From Streptomyces acidicola (GTDB lineage: Bacteria; Actinomycetota; Actinomycetes; Streptomycetales; Streptomycetaceae), in assembly GCF_009377235.1 (NCBI RefSeq), contig NZ_VMNX01000049.1, positions 1 through 46,512 of the forward strand: a stretch of DNA of 46,512 bases, in the 5' to 3' direction. Shown here in pieces: positions 26,563 to 35,816 of this stretch (positions are counted from its first letter, which is position 1; each line of letters starts with the position of its first letter). The translations under genes and the position numbers were made by a program. The notes below the pieces were generated by a model. That model was not told where the DNA came from, did no database searches, and saw only the letters and a program-made list of their open reading frames with translations.

Positions 26563-26702
26563 TGAGCCGCGAAAACCGTCGTGACCTGTACGTTTCCCGG
26601 TCCTTGGTCCCCCCTTGGGCGCTCCCTCCGAGGCTGCTGACACAGCCAGAACAGCCGGGCCGTGCTTCGACCGATGACCGCTCGGTGGCAACCGCGCAGA
26701 CG

Positions 26703-26730
26703 CAGATCACGGCCGGTCGGCCGTGATCTG
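26703..26730 (+). promoter_or_regulatory. 28-base palindrome before the second IS701-like gene
   Basis: CAGATCACGGCCG (26703-26715), GT, then its exact complement (26718-26730). It ends 27 bases before the ATG, in operator or 5'-leader position. It could be an operator or a stem that blocks upstream transcription. No matching copy is seen after the gene, so it is unlikely to be a transposon end. Confidence 0.5.
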
Positions 26731-26757
26731 CCGACCAAGTGGTGAGGTGGAACGGGG

Positions 26758-27993
26758 ATGCAGACCAGGACGCAGACGCATATCTACGATGCCGGACTGT
26801 CCCGTCCGGTGCGGGGGGCGTTCGAGGAGAATGTCCAGGAGAACATCCTGGGAGAACTGACCTCGGTGCTTTTCACGTCCCTGCCGCGTAGCGACCAGCG
26901 GCGCCGGGGCCTGGAGTACGTCCGGGGCCTGCTCGGCGTCGAGGGCCGCAAGTCGATCCGGAACATCTCCTCCCTGTTCGGGGGCGAGGCGGCCGAACAG
27001 AGCCTGCATCACTTCATCAGCGGCTCCACCTGGGACTGGGAGCCGGTCCGTCGTTCCCTGGCACGCCATCTGGAAGAGATCTCCCCGGCCCGCGCCTACG
27101 TGCTGCGGCCGATGGTGATACCCAAGGCCGGCGACAGCTCCGTGGGCGTGGACCGCCGTTTCTGCCCGAGCCGGGGACAGATGATGAACGCCCAGCAGGC
27201 CGTGGGCGTCTGGGCGGTCTCCGACGAGCACAGCACCCCCATCAACTGGCGCCTGCACCTGCCCGAGACCTGGCTGGACGACAAGACCCGCCGCCGCCGG
27301 GCGGCGATCCCCGAGAGCGTACTGCCCGAAACCCTCGACCAGGCCGGCATCGAGGCCTACCTCGACGTCGCCCGGAACTGGGGTCTGCCCATGCGCCCCG
27401 TCGTCATGGACGCCCGCGAGTCGGACGTCGCCGGCGCCGTCCGGCTGCTGCAGGCCGCCGATGCCCTGATGCTGCTGCGGGTCAGTACCAACCTGCGGCT
27501 GGCCGCCGTCGGCCCGGGGATATCGCGCACCGCCGCCGGCGCGGAAATGGCGGCGCATCAGCTGATGCTCATGGCCCGCCCGTTGCGCCAGCCGGTCATC
27601 CAGCGCCAACCGGGCCCCGGCGGCGGCGCCGTCCATACCGGGCTGACCGCCACTGTCCGGGTACGGCTTCCCCGGCGCACCGCACGACGTCTTTCCTCCC
27701 AGCGTGACCTGCTCCTGCTCGGCGTCGGTGAGAACGGCGGCCGCTGGCCGGCCGAACTGTGGCTGACCGACATCACCGATCTGCGCCCCGCCCAGCTGCT
27801 GCGGATGAGCCGGTTCATTGACCGTGTGGACCTGGACTTCGCCGGGGTCGCTGAACGGGTGGGCATACGGGACTTCTCCGGCCGCTCCTACCGCGGCTGG
27901 CACCGCCATGCGACCCTCGCCTCGGCCGCACACGCTATCGCGGTGCTGTCCGGGACGGCCGAGCCCGAGACGGAGGTGGCCAAGGCCTCGTGA
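26758..27993 (+). CDS. IS701-like DDE-fold protein, probably catalytically dead (copy 2)
   Basis: 411 residues from ATG 26758 with GAGGTGGAACGGGG upstream. Similar in length and layout to the protein at 12928-14154: [40 protein letters not shown] and FSGRSYRGWHRHATLAS are shared patterns. Where IS701 transposases have DDTGF before SxGV, this one reads MVIPKAGDSSVGVDRRF: both Asp are replaced. The Glu of the IEE..F box aligns with Asp (RVDLDF). The middle Asp (VVMDARESD) is present. No flanking inverted repeats are seen. It sits just upstream of the biosynthetic genes. I infer a domesticated, DNA-binding homologue; transposition activity is doubtful. Confidence 0.83.
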   Translation: MQTRTQTHIYDAGLSRPVRGAFEENVQENILGELTSVLFTSLPRSDQRRRGLEYVRGLLGVEGRKSIRNISSLFGGEAAEQSLHHFISGSTWDWEPVRRSLARHLEEISPARAYVLRPMVIPKAGDSSVGVDRRFCPSRGQMMNAQQAVGVWAVSDEHSTPINWRLHLPETWLDDKTRRRRAAIPESVLPETLDQAGIEAYLDVARNWGLPMRPVVMDARESDVAGAVRLLQAADALMLLRVSTNLRLAAVGPGISRTAAGAEMAAHQLMLMARPLRQPVIQRQPGPGGGAVHTGLTATVRVRLPRRTARRLSSQRDLLLLGVGENGGRWPAELWLTDITDLRPAQLLRMSRFIDRVDLDFAGVAERVGIRDFSGRSYRGWHRHATLASAAHAIAVLSGTAEPETEVAKAS

Positions 27994-28089
27994 GCGCCGC
28001 GAGCGGCGAACTATAAGTCATCGATGCGCCGGCTGTCAGCCGCCGTATCGGTCGTTGCGTCAGCTGCGGTGGTGATCCAGCCACCGAGC

Positions 28090-28099
28090 TGACGTATTG
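28090..28099 (+). promoter_or_regulatory. TGACGNATT-type motif upstream of the carboxylesterase
   Basis: TGACGTATTG, 80 bases before the esterase start. Related motifs (TTGACGGAT, TTGACGCATG, TTGACGGATTA, TGACGCATTA) occur in other non-coding gaps of this cluster at 31945, 40479, 42927 and 43769. It may be a -35 element or an activator site. Weak alone; listed because of the recurrence. Confidence 0.35.
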
Positions 28100-28179
28100 C
28101 CCGGGTGTGCTTTGGTGACCCCGGAACTCCCGTCACACGATCGGCGGACCAACCCGTCCGTGTGTGCGAGGAGTTCACC

Positions 28180-29817
28180 ATGACCAGCCAGCCGGAGGCC
28201 GCAGGGGTGCGGGGCGCCCCTGCCCTCGTCACGGCCGAGCCCCGCCCGCGCGCCACGACCGGGTCCCGGGTCGTGGTGCATACCTCGGGCGGGCTGGTGG
28301 CCGGCGAGCGTGCCGGCGCCGTCACCGCCTTCCGGGGCGTCCCCTACGCCCGGGCGCCCCTGGGTGAGCTGCGCCTGGCCTCCCCCAGGCCGCCGCTGCC
28401 CTGGCGCGGCGTCCGCCCGGCGCTGCGGTTCACCGACGTCTCCTTCCAGAGCGCGGTCCCCAACCGTCCGGTGCCGCCCAGCAGCGAGGACTCGCTGTAC
28501 GCCAACGTCTGGACACCCGATCCGCACGGCTCGCGGCCTGTCCTCGTGTACATCCACGGAGGCGGCTGGCAGGCCGGCGCCGGCAGCATGCCCACCTACG
28601 ACGGCGCCCGGCCGGCCGGACGCGGTGACCTCGTCGTCGTCACCTTCAACTACCGGCTCGGTGTCCTTGGGTTCGGCCTGCACGAGGACCTCACCGATCC
28701 GGAGACCGGGCACTGCGCCAACTGGGGCCTGCAGGACCAGCAGGCGCTGCTGCACTGGGTGCACGCCAATGCCGCCTCCTTCGGCGGGGACCCCGGCAAC
28801 ATCACCGTGTGCGGAACCTCCGCCGGCGGCGCCAGCGCCTGGCAGCTGGCACTGCTGCCCGAACTGCGCGGGCTGATCCGCCGTATCGTCTCCATCAGTC
28901 CCAGCCATGTCACCCCGCCCGCGACCTCGCTGACGCCCGGCGACGCGCGCACCGCCTACGAGGCCGTCGCCCGCCGTCTGGGCACCACCGTCACGGGGCT
29001 GCGCGGGGTTCCGGCGGCCGCGCTCGCCGGGGCATGGGAGGAGATCTTCGCGGCCCCGCCCAAGCGGCGGATCGTCGGCAGCGGACGTTGGTACCGCGGG
29101 CCCGTGCTCGACGGGCGCACCATGCCGGGCTACGACCACCTGCTGCCCACGCCCGAGGTGCCGGTGCTGTCGATCCACACCAGCACGGAGGGCTCCTTCT
29201 ACACCGGCCCCTCCTCCCCGCAGCCGGAGCCCGCCCCGCGTGACGAGGCCGAATTGCGCCGGGCCGTGCGCTCCGTGCTGCGCCTGGTCGAGCCGGACGC
29301 CGGTGACGACATCGCCGACGCCTGCCTGGGCGCCTACCGGACGGCTGCCCGGGACGAGTCCTTGCCGGGTGACCCGCTGACGCTGTGGACCGAGATCTGG
29401 GGTGACGCGCTGTTCCGGCACCAGATCGTCCGGTTCGCCGAACGGCACGCCCGCCACGGCCGCACCGCGCTGTACGCGATGGAGTTCGCCCACCCGGTGC
29501 GCTCCCCGCACTTCGGAACCCCGCACGAGGCGACGTCGCCATTCCTTTTCGGCACTCACCGGCTGCCCCAGCTCATCGACGTCTTCGGCGGCGGCCGCAC
29601 CGAACGGCTGCTGTCCGACCTCCTCATCGACGCCGTGGCCGCCTTCGCCCGGACTTCCCGCCCGGGCACCGCGGATCTTCCTGACTGGCCGCCGTTCAAC
29701 CCCGGTGCGCCCAGCACCCTCGTCCTGGGCGGCCCTGCCATCGCCGGGGTCGTTCGCACTCCGAGGCTCGCCCAGCTCGGCTTCTGGGACGCGGCCGGCT
29801 GGACACCGCGCCTGTGA
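28180..29817 (+). CDS. Type B carboxylesterase
   Basis: 545 residues from ATG 28180, GAGGAG six bases upstream. Alpha/beta-hydrolase of the PnbA/cholinesterase class: GVPYARAPLGELRLASPRPP, VYIHGGGWQAG (oxyanion hole), VVTFNYRLGVLGFG, NWGLQDQQALLHWVHANAAS, FGGDPGNITVCGTSAGG with the nucleophile in GTSAGG (usually GESAGG), and a late EFAHPVRSPHFGTPHE giving a catalytic His. No signal peptide, so it is cytoplasmic. First gene of the plus-strand biosynthetic block; possible roles are ester hydrolysis of an intermediate or acyl transfer. The substrate cannot be read from sequence. Confidence 0.9.
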   Translation: MTSQPEAAGVRGAPALVTAEPRPRATTGSRVVVHTSGGLVAGERAGAVTAFRGVPYARAPLGELRLASPRPPLPWRGVRPALRFTDVSFQSAVPNRPVPPSSEDSLYANVWTPDPHGSRPVLVYIHGGGWQAGAGSMPTYDGARPAGRGDLVVVTFNYRLGVLGFGLHEDLTDPETGHCANWGLQDQQALLHWVHANAASFGGDPGNITVCGTSAGGASAWQLALLPELRGLIRRIVSISPSHVTPPATSLTPGDARTAYEAVARRLGTTVTGLRGVPAAALAGAWEEIFAAPPKRRIVGSGRWYRGPVLDGRTMPGYDHLLPTPEVPVLSIHTSTEGSFYTGPSSPQPEPAPRDEAELRRAVRSVLRLVEPDAGDDIADACLGAYRTAARDESLPGDPLTLWTEIWGDALFRHQIVRFAERHARHGRTALYAMEFAHPVRSPHFGTPHEATSPFLFGTHRLPQLIDVFGGGRTERLLSDLLIDAVAAFARTSRPGTADLPDWPPFNPGAPSTLVLGGPAIAGVVRTPRLAQLGFWDAAGWTPRL

Positions 29818-29933
29818 CGCGCGTGACGCCGGCACGGCGAATGGTCGCCCGGCCCGGTTGAGGCCCTTCATTCCACCGTCACGCACACCGCGGCCCACGG
29901 CCGCACCGCCTTCGCTCTCATCTGGAGATATTC

Positions 29934-31103
29934 GTGGACAACTCGTTGCTCGACATCAACCTGAAACTCGCCTACCAGCAGCCCGACTGGGAGGACCCGG
30001 ACCAGTTGCTGCGCGTCCGCTCGGACCTGTCGAGCCGGCCGGCGCTGGTGCGCGCCGACGACGTACGCCTGCTGCGCCGCCACCTGGCGCGGGTGGCGGC
30101 CGGCGAGGCGCTGGTGGTCCAGGCCGGCGACTGCGCGGAGAACCCCGCCGAGTGCGCTGCCGGAAACGTCGCCCGCAAGGCGGCCGTCCTGGACCTGCTG
30201 GCCGGCTCACTCGGCCTGATCACCGGCAAGCCGGTGATCAGGGTGGGCCGTATCGCCGGACAGTTCGGCAAACCGCGCTCGAAGCCCACCGAGCACGTCG
30301 CCGGCCTGGAACTGCCCGTCTACCGCGGGCACATGGTCAACGACCCCGAGCCCACCCCGGAGGGCCGCCGCCCCGACCCGCTGCGTCTGCTGACCGGCTA
30401 CATGGCGGCCGACGACATCATCGGCCACCTCGGATGGCACCGGACATCACCGGTGCAGGGCATCAGCCCGACAGTGTGGACCAGCCACGAGGCCCTGCTG
30501 CTCGACTACGAGGTGCCGCTGCTGCGGTCCTCGGAGGACGGACTGCTGCTGTCCTCGACGCACTGGCCGTGGATCGGGGAGCGCACCCGTCGGCCCGACG
30601 GCGCGCACGTCGCCCTGCTCGCCGGGGTGGTCAATCCGGTGGCCTGCAAGGTCGGCCCCAGCACCACCCGTGACGACCTGCTGGAGCTGTGCCGCCGCCT
30701 GGACCCGGCACGCGAACCCGGGCGGCTCACCCTCATCGCGCGCATGGGCGCCGACGCGGTGGCCGACGCGCTGCCCCCGCTGGTGGAGGCGGTCCGCGAC
30801 GCCGGCCACCCGGTCATCTGGCTCACCGACCCGCTGCACGCCAACACCGTCACCACCGCCAGCGGATTCAAGACCCGCTACGTGGAGGCCGCCGAGCGCG
30901 AGGTCGCCGCCTTCCATCACGCGGTCGTCCAGCACGGCGGCATCGCCGGCGGCCTGCACCTGGAGACCACGCCCGACGCCGTCATGGAGTGCGTTCCCGA
31001 CGCGCGGTCGGCCGACCTGATCGGCGACGCCTACGAGACCCTCTGCGACCCACGGCTCAACGTCGGCCAGGCCGTCTCCGTGGTGTCCGTATGGCCCCGG
31101 TGA
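29934..31103 (+). CDS. phzC-like: Class II DAHP synthase (PhzC-like)
   Basis: 389 residues from GTG 29934, TGGAGA seven bases upstream. Catalyses phosphoenolpyruvate plus erythrose 4-phosphate to DAHP. Plant-type (class II) features: [11 protein letters not shown] (metal-binding Cys), [73 protein letters not shown] and [12 protein letters not shown]. It is shorter than the ~460-residue housekeeping enzyme, lacking the N-terminal regulatory extension, as is usual for secondary-metabolism copies that escape aromatic amino-acid feedback. It opens the 3-hydroxyanthranilate genes. Confidence 0.95.
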   Translation: MDNSLLDINLKLAYQQPDWEDPDQLLRVRSDLSSRPALVRADDVRLLRRHLARVAAGEALVVQAGDCAENPAECAAGNVARKAAVLDLLAGSLGLITGKPVIRVGRIAGQFGKPRSKPTEHVAGLELPVYRGHMVNDPEPTPEGRRPDPLRLLTGYMAADDIIGHLGWHRTSPVQGISPTVWTSHEALLLDYEVPLLRSSEDGLLLSSTHWPWIGERTRRPDGAHVALLAGVVNPVACKVGPSTTRDDLLELCRRLDPAREPGRLTLIARMGADAVADALPPLVEAVRDAGHPVIWLTDPLHANTVTTASGFKTRYVEAAEREVAAFHHAVVQHGGIAGGLHLETTPDAVMECVPDARSADLIGDAYETLCDPRLNVGQAVSVVSVWPR

Positions 31104-31159
31104 TCCCTGCCGAACAGTGCACATCCCTGCCCGCACGGCATGCGAAGGAGAGGCACAAC

Positions 31160-31930
31160 ATGGAAAGCAGACTGGCCCTGGTCACCGGTGCCGCCGGGGG
31201 CATAGGCGCAGCCGTGGCCCGCGTCCTGGGGGAGCAGGGTGTCGCGGTGGCCGCGGTCGACCGCGACGCCGGCCAGCTCGAGGAGGTGATGGCGAAACTG
31301 GGCGCGGACGACCTGCCCGTGGCGCCGTTCGCCGCGGACGTGACCGACAGCGAAACGGTGGAGGCCGTCGTCGCCGACATCGAACAGCGCCTGGGACCCA
31401 TCGACTACCTCGTGAACGCCGCCGGCGTGCTGCGCCTCGGCGAGGTCACCGACATCAGCGACGAGGACTGGAACAGCGTCTTCGCCGTCAACGCCACGGG
31501 CGTCTTCCACCTCTCGCGCGCCGTGGTCGGCCGTATGGTGCCGCGTCGCCGCGGAGCCGTCGTCACCGTCGCCTCCAACGCGGCCGTCACACCCCGCACC
31601 GGCATGGCCGCCTACGCCGCGTCCAAGGCGGCGGCGGAGATGTTCACCAAGAGTCTCGGCCTGGAGGTCGCCCGCCACGGCATCCGCTGCAACATTGTCG
31701 CTCCCGGCTCCACCGACACCCCGATGCTGAGCTCGATGTGGCACGACGACAGCGGCCCGCGCGCCACCGTCTCCGGAAATCCGGAGGCGTTCCGCGTCGG
31801 CATCCCGCTGGGCAGGCTCGCCCAGCCCGTCGACGTAGCGCACGCCGTCGCGTTCCTGCTGTCCGACCGGGCCTCCCACATCACCCTGCACACCCTGACC
31901 GTCGACGGCGGGGCCGCACTGGGCGTCTGA
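31160..31930 (+). CDS. 2,3-dihydro-3-hydroxyanthranilate dehydrogenase (EntA/DhbA-like SDR)
   Basis: 256 residues from ATG 31160 with AAGGAGAGG upstream. SDR motifs: [17 protein letters not shown], Ser in [10 protein letters not shown]-x-x-x-K in [16 protein letters not shown], and [11 protein letters not shown] at the end, the last typical of EntA/DhbA. EntA oxidises 2,3-dihydro-2,3-dihydroxybenzoate. Next to PhzD and PhzE homologues the expected substrate is 2,3-dihydro-3-hydroxyanthranilate, giving 3-hydroxyanthranilate, as proposed for benzoxazole antibiotics. The assignment rests on context as much as sequence. Confidence 0.9.
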   Translation: MESRLALVTGAAGGIGAAVARVLGEQGVAVAAVDRDAGQLEEVMAKLGADDLPVAPFAADVTDSETVEAVVADIEQRLGPIDYLVNAAGVLRLGEVTDISDEDWNSVFAVNATGVFHLSRAVVGRMVPRRRGAVVTVASNAAVTPRTGMAAYAASKAAAEMFTKSLGLEVARHGIRCNIVAPGSTDTPMLSSMWHDDSGPRATVSGNPEAFRVGIPLGRLAQPVDVAHAVAFLLSDRASHITLHTLTVDGGAALGV

Positions 31931-31948
31931 CGGGCCGTCTCCCCTTGA

Positions 31949-31990
31949 CGGATCGGCCCGCCGCCGGCCCGCGCCCGGCGGGCCGATCCG
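31949..31990 (+). terminator. 15-bp stem-loop between the dehydrogenase and phzD-like genes
   Basis: CGGATCGGCCCGCCG (31949-31963) and its exact complement (31976-31990) with a 12-base loop, 50 bases before the phzD-like start. It may lower read-through within the operon; a TTGACGGAT motif overlaps its left edge. Confidence 0.6.
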
Positions 31991-32040
31991 CAAGAGCGCC
32001 CAGCCGCACCCGCACCCGTCGAGAAAGGACACCGGACGTC

Positions 32041-32664
32041 ATGGCCGGCCTTCCGAGCATCGAGTCCTACCCACTGCCCACCGCGCCGGAGCTGCCGGCG
32101 AACACCGCACCGTGGACCCCCGACCCCGCCCGCGCGGTGCTGCTGGTCCACGACATGCAGCGCTACTTCCTCGAGCCGTTCCCCGAGCCGCTGCGCGGCC
32201 AGCTCGTGCACAACGCGGCCCACGTGCGCGAGCGCTGCGCCGGCCTCGGCATCCCGGTCGCCTACACAGCCCAGCCCGGCGGCATGACCGTACACCAGCG
32301 GGGCCTGCTGAAGGACTTCTGGGGCCCGGGCATGCGTCCGGCACCCGCGGACCGCGCGGTGGTCGACGCACTCGCCCCCCGCGACGGGGACTGGCTGGTC
32401 ACCAAGTGGCGCTACAGCGCCTTCCACCACACCGACCTGCTCACCCGGATGCGTCTGCACCAGCGTGACCAGCTCGTCGTCTGCGGAGTCTATGCCCACG
32501 TCGGTGTGCTGATCACCGCCGTGGAGGCGTTCAGCCACGACATCGAGACGTTCCTGGTCGCCGACGCCGTCGCCGACTTCACCGAGAGCCACCATCGGAT
32601 GGCCGTCGAGTACGCGGCCGCGCGCTGTGCGGTCGTCACCACCGCCAAGGAGGTCTTCGCATGA
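32041..32664 (+). CDS. phzD-like: Isochorismatase-family ADIC hydrolase (PhzD-like)
   Basis: 207 residues, exactly the PhzD length, from ATG 32041 with GAAAGGA upstream. It hydrolyses the vinyl ether of 2-amino-2-deoxyisochorismate (ADIC) to 2,3-dihydro-3-hydroxyanthranilate and pyruvate. Catalytic Asp in [10 protein letters not shown] (about residue 38), [14 protein letters not shown] loop, Lys in [12 protein letters not shown] (about 122) and the cis-peptide region [19 protein letters not shown] are all present. There is no C-terminal aryl carrier domain, which separates it from EntB/DhbB. The stop overlaps the start of the phzE-like gene (ATGA). Confidence 0.95.
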   Translation: MAGLPSIESYPLPTAPELPANTAPWTPDPARAVLLVHDMQRYFLEPFPEPLRGQLVHNAAHVRERCAGLGIPVAYTAQPGGMTVHQRGLLKDFWGPGMRPAPADRAVVDALAPRDGDWLVTKWRYSAFHHTDLLTRMRLHQRDQLVVCGVYAHVGVLITAVEAFSHDIETFLVADAVADFTESHHRMAVEYAAARCAVVTTAKEVFA

Positions 32665-34583
32665 CCGGCACCCGCGCCGAACGCCCGTACGAGGGCGGTC
32701 TGCTCGAGATGATCCTCGGCCCCACGCCGCCGCCGTTCGCCCTGCTGCACCGGCCCGAGGCCACCGGCCCCGGGGTGCTCGACCTCCTCGTCGGCGAGGT
32801 GTCGCACCCCAGGACCCTGGCCGGCATCCCGCTGCCCGAGCCGTCGGGGGCCACCGGCGCCCCCCGGCACGAGGTGCTCGCCCTCGTGCCCTACCGGCAG
32901 ATCGCCGAGCGGGGCTTCACCGGCCACGACGACGGCACCCCCCTGGTGGCGCTGAGCGTCACCAGGCAGGAGACCGCTGCGCTGACCGCCGTACTGCAAC
33001 GGCTTCCCGACGAACCCATCCACACCACCGGGGCCCGCTTCGACGTCGACGACGACGCCTACGCCGAGACCGTCCGCCGCATCATCACCGACGAGATCGG
33101 CACCGGCGAGGGCGCGAACTTCGTCATCAAGCGGACCTTCACCGTCGACATCTCCGGCTACACCCCGCGCAGTGCCCTGACCTTCTTCAAGCGGCTCCTG
33201 GAGCGCGAGAAGGGCGCGTACTGGACGTTCGTCGTGCACACCGGCGAGCGCACCCTGGTCGGCGCCACCCCCGAGCGGCACATCAGCGTGCACGGCGGTA
33301 CCGCGGTGATGAACCCGGTCTCCGGCACCTACCGCTACCCGGCCTCCGGCCCCACCCTGACGGAGGTGATGGACTTCCTCGCCGACCGCAAGGAGGCCGA
33401 CGAGCTGTACATGGTCGTGGACGAGGAACTGAAGATGATGGCCCGGATCTGCCCCGGCGGCGGCCGGGTGACGGGCCCCTTCCTCAAGGAGATGGCCCGG
33501 CTCGCGCACACCGAGTACTTCATCGAGGGCAAGACCGTCAGCGACCCGCGCGAGGTGCTGCGCGAGACGCTGTTCGCGCCGACGGTCACCGGCTCCCCGC
33601 TGGAGAGCGCCTGCCGGGTCATCGGGCGCTACGAGCAGGAGGGACGCGGCTACTACAGCGGCGTCGTCGCTCTGATGGGCCGCGACGCCGAGGGCGGCCC
33701 GGTCCTGGACTCCGCGATCTGTATCCGCACCGCCGACATCGACGCGGCGGGAGCGGTGCGCATCGGCGTCGGGGCCACCCTGGTGCGCCACTCCGACCCG
33801 CTGTCCGAGGTGGCCGAGACCCGTGCCAAGGCCGCCGGGCTGCTCGCCGCCCTGGAGGGAGAGGGGCCGGCCCATTTCGCGGCCCACCCCGAGGTGCGCC
33901 GGGCGCTTCAGAGGCGCAACGAGACCATTGCCGGGTTCTGGCTCGCGCACGGAGCGCCGCCCGGCGGGCAGATGTCCCTGCCGCCGGGCCGCAAGGTCCT
34001 GGTGGTGGACGCCGAGGACACCTTCACCTCGATGATCGGGCACCAACTGCAGTCCCTGGGGCTGGAGGTGACGGTCAGACGTTTCGACGAGCCCTATCAC
34101 CTCGCCGGCCACGACCTGGTGGTGATGGGGCCCGGCCCCGGTGACCCGCGCGACCTGTCCCACCCCAAGATCGCCCACCTGGACGGCACGATCGCGAGGC
34201 TGATCGAGGAGCGCCGGCCGTTCCTGGCGATCTGCCTCAGCCACCAGGTGCTCAGCCGCCGTCTGGGCCTCGGCCTGGTGCGCCGGGCCGTCCCCAACCA
34301 AGGCGTCCAGCGGGACATCGACCTGTTCGGGCGACCCGAACGCGTGGGCTTCTACAACACGTTCGCGGCCGCGAGCGCCGAGGACAAGACGGAGGCTGCC
34401 GGGGTCGGCGTCGTCGAGATCGCCCGCGACCCCGGCAGCCGGGAAGTCCACGCGCTGCGCGGCACGCACTTCGCGTCGATGCAGTTCCACCCCGAGTCCG
34501 TGCTCACCCAGAACGGGGTCGCCATCACCGGCGACCTGGTGCGCGGCCTGCTGACCGGATTCCCGCTCGCGCCGAGTGCGTAA
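32661..34583 (+). CDS. phzE-like: 2-amino-2-deoxyisochorismate synthase (PhzE-like)
   Basis: 640 residues, the PhzE length. The N-terminal chorismate-binding domain (about 100-410) contains [67 protein letters not shown] and [10 protein letters not shown]. The C-terminal class I glutamine amidotransferase (about 440-635) has [12 protein letters not shown], the Cys nucleophile in [17 protein letters not shown] (Ser in place of the usual Gly, as in PhzE) and His-Glu in [10 protein letters not shown]. It aminates chorismate without eliminating pyruvate, giving ADIC for PhzD. Both halves are fused and intact, and translation is coupled to the phzD-like gene. Confidence 0.96.
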   Translation: MTGTRAERPYEGGLLEMILGPTPPPFALLHRPEATGPGVLDLLVGEVSHPRTLAGIPLPEPSGATGAPRHEVLALVPYRQIAERGFTGHDDGTPLVALSVTRQETAALTAVLQRLPDEPIHTTGARFDVDDDAYAETVRRIITDEIGTGEGANFVIKRTFTVDISGYTPRSALTFFKRLLEREKGAYWTFVVHTGERTLVGATPERHISVHGGTAVMNPVSGTYRYPASGPTLTEVMDFLADRKEADELYMVVDEELKMMARICPGGGRVTGPFLKEMARLAHTEYFIEGKTVSDPREVLRETLFAPTVTGSPLESACRVIGRYEQEGRGYYSGVVALMGRDAEGGPVLDSAICIRTADIDAAGAVRIGVGATLVRHSDPLSEVAETRAKAAGLLAALEGEGPAHFAAHPEVRRALQRRNETIAGFWLAHGAPPGGQMSLPPGRKVLVVDAEDTFTSMIGHQLQSLGLEVTVRRFDEPYHLAGHDLVVMGPGPGDPRDLSHPKIAHLDGTIARLIEERRPFLAICLSHQVLSRRLGLGLVRRAVPNQGVQRDIDLFGRPERVGFYNTFAAASAEDKTEAAGVGVVEIARDPGSREVHALRGTHFASMQFHPESVLTQNGVAITGDLVRGLLTGFPLAPSA

Positions 34584-34591
34584 AGGCCCCT

Positions 34592-34672
34592 CCGGCCCGG
34601 CCCGCACCCCTCGAGGCCGGGCCGGCCGCCATCTGACGTACTCCCCGGCGACCTGACGGGTTCGCCGTCAGG
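34592..34672 (+). terminator. Two tandem stem-loops after the phzE-like gene
   Basis: First hairpin: CCGGCCCGGCC (34592-34602) with its complement at 34615-34625. Second: CCTGACGG (34652-34659) with its complement at 34665-34672 around GTTCG. Together they probably end the DAHP synthase-to-phzE transcript. The second also lies in the promoter region of the KAS III-like gene, 79 bases before its start. Confidence 0.65.
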
Positions 34673-34750
34673 GCTTTGCCCGCGGCCGGGCGCCCTCGGG
34701 AGCATCTGCCTGCGTGGGGAGGCCCGAACTCTCACGGAAGGGTCACATTC

Positions 34751-35806
34751 ATGATCACAACGGGTACGGCCCGGTCCGGCCGGACGAGTGCAGCTGTCGC
34801 GATCCTGGGGACGGGGTCCTGTCTGCCCTCGCATGTGGTCGGCAACGACGAGGTGGCAGCCGCCGCCGGGGTCACCGACGAGTGGATCCGGCTCAAGACC
34901 GGGATACGCAGCAGGCGCCGGGCCAAACCGGACGAGGCCACCTCGGACCTGGCGATCGCCGCGGGCCGGGCCGCGATGGAGGCTGCCGGCATCGGTGCCG
35001 CGGACCTCTCGCTGATCGTCGTCGCCACCTCGACGCCCGACCAGCCGCAGCCGGCCACGGCCAGTGTGGTCGCCGACGGCCTCGGCGCGGGCCACGGCAC
35101 CGCTGCCTTCGACGTCAACGCGGTCTGCAGCGGCTTCGTGTTCGCGCTGAACGCCGCCCAGCACGTCCTCGCCGCCGCCGACTCGCCGTATGCGCTGGTC
35201 ATCGGCGCGGACATCTACTCCCGCATCCTCAACCCCGCCGACCGGCGCACCGCCATCCTCTTCGGCGACGGCGCCGGAGCGGTGGTGCTCGGCCCGGCCC
35301 GGCCCGGGCGCGGCCTGCTGGCCGGACGGCTGGCCGGATTCGGCGCCGAACGCGATCTGATCGAGGTGCCGGCCGGGGGCAGCCGCCTGCCCGCGAGCCC
35401 CGAGACCCTCGCCGGGGGACTGCACTACTTCACCATGAACGGGCGCGGGGTGCGCGACTTCGTCAACGCCACAGTCGCCCCGGCCGTCACCGCCTTCGTC
35501 GAGGAGTCGGGCTTCACCGCCGGCGCCGTCGACCACTTCGTGCCGCACCAGGCCAACGGCCGGATGCTCGAGGACCTTTCGGCCACGCTCGGCATCGCGG
35601 CCGGCAGCACCCGCGTCACCTACGAGGACTTCGGCAACACCGGAGCCGCCTCGGTCCCCATCACCCTCGACCGGGCGGCCCGCTCGGGGCAACTGGAGGA
35701 CGGGGACCTCGTTCTGCTGGCCGGTTTCGGCGGCGGCATGGCGATGGGCCTGTCGCTGCTGCGCTGGCAGCGCACCCACCCCTCACACAGCACCACGTAC
35801 GCCTAA
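34751..35806 (+). CDS. KAS III-like ketoacyl synthase / acyltransferase
   Basis: 351 residues from ATG 34751 (GGAAGGG upstream). FabH fold with an intact triad: Cys in FDVNAVCSGFVFALN (about 126), His in FVPHQANGRMLED (about 264) and Asn in EDFGNTGAAS (about 295). TDEWIRLKTGIRSRR is the usual N-terminal signature. Stand-alone KAS III-like proteins in aminophenol-type pathways can prime chains or transfer acyl groups to N or O; in the benzoxazole A33853 system, a KAS III-like enzyme (BomK) works with a CoA ligase in amide formation, as I recall. No acyl carrier protein gene is in the window, favouring a CoA-dependent acyl transfer. It shares a tight operon with the NAT gene. Confidence 0.9.
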   Translation: MITTGTARSGRTSAAVAILGTGSCLPSHVVGNDEVAAAAGVTDEWIRLKTGIRSRRRAKPDEATSDLAIAAGRAAMEAAGIGAADLSLIVVATSTPDQPQPATASVVADGLGAGHGTAAFDVNAVCSGFVFALNAAQHVLAAADSPYALVIGADIYSRILNPADRRTAILFGDGAGAVVLGPARPGRGLLAGRLAGFGAERDLIEVPAGGSRLPASPETLAGGLHYFTMNGRGVRDFVNATVAPAVTAFVEESGFTAGAVDHFVPHQANGRMLEDLSATLGIAAGSTRVTYEDFGNTGAASVPITLDRAARSGQLEDGDLVLLAGFGGGMAMGLSLLRWQRTHPSHSTTYA

Positions 35807-35816
35807 GGAGACGGTG

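Larger units (their letters stand above)
25623..26757. other. About 1.1 kb without a supported gene
   Basis: Open frames here are Arg/Gly/Pro-rich, lack ribosome binding sites and do not read as natural proteins on either strand. Two inverted repeats are described separately. The stretch looks like degraded mobile-element DNA between the primase remnant and the IS701-like gene. Confidence 0.5.

Noticed and set aside
26758..27993. Reading this gene as an ordinary active insertion sequence
   Set aside because: No terminal inverted repeats or target duplication found on either side and the first catalytic Asp is replaced; a complete IS is not supported.
32041..32664. Siderophore-type EntB/DhbB assignment and a catecholate siderophore pathway
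   Set aside because: No aryl carrier domain and no EntC, EntE/EntF or iron-transport genes; the PhzE-type ADIC synthase next to it points to the amino branch.
29934..34583. Phenazine biosynthesis
   Set aside because: phzF, phzA/B and phzG homologues are absent; an EntA/DhbA-like dehydrogenase takes the place of phzF, diverting the intermediate to 3-hydroxyanthranilate.
32490..34607. 705-residue open frame on the minus strand opposite the phzE-like gene, and similar frames at 36257-38185, 38400-40406 and 41244-43058
   Set aside because: Composition (Gly/Arg/His/Gln-rich, no hydrophobic core) and perfect overlap with well-identified genes show they are antisense artefacts.
34751..35806. KAS III-like gene as part of primary fatty-acid synthesis (fabH)
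   Set aside because: No fabD, acpP or fabF neighbours; it is tightly linked to NAT and monooxygenase genes instead.
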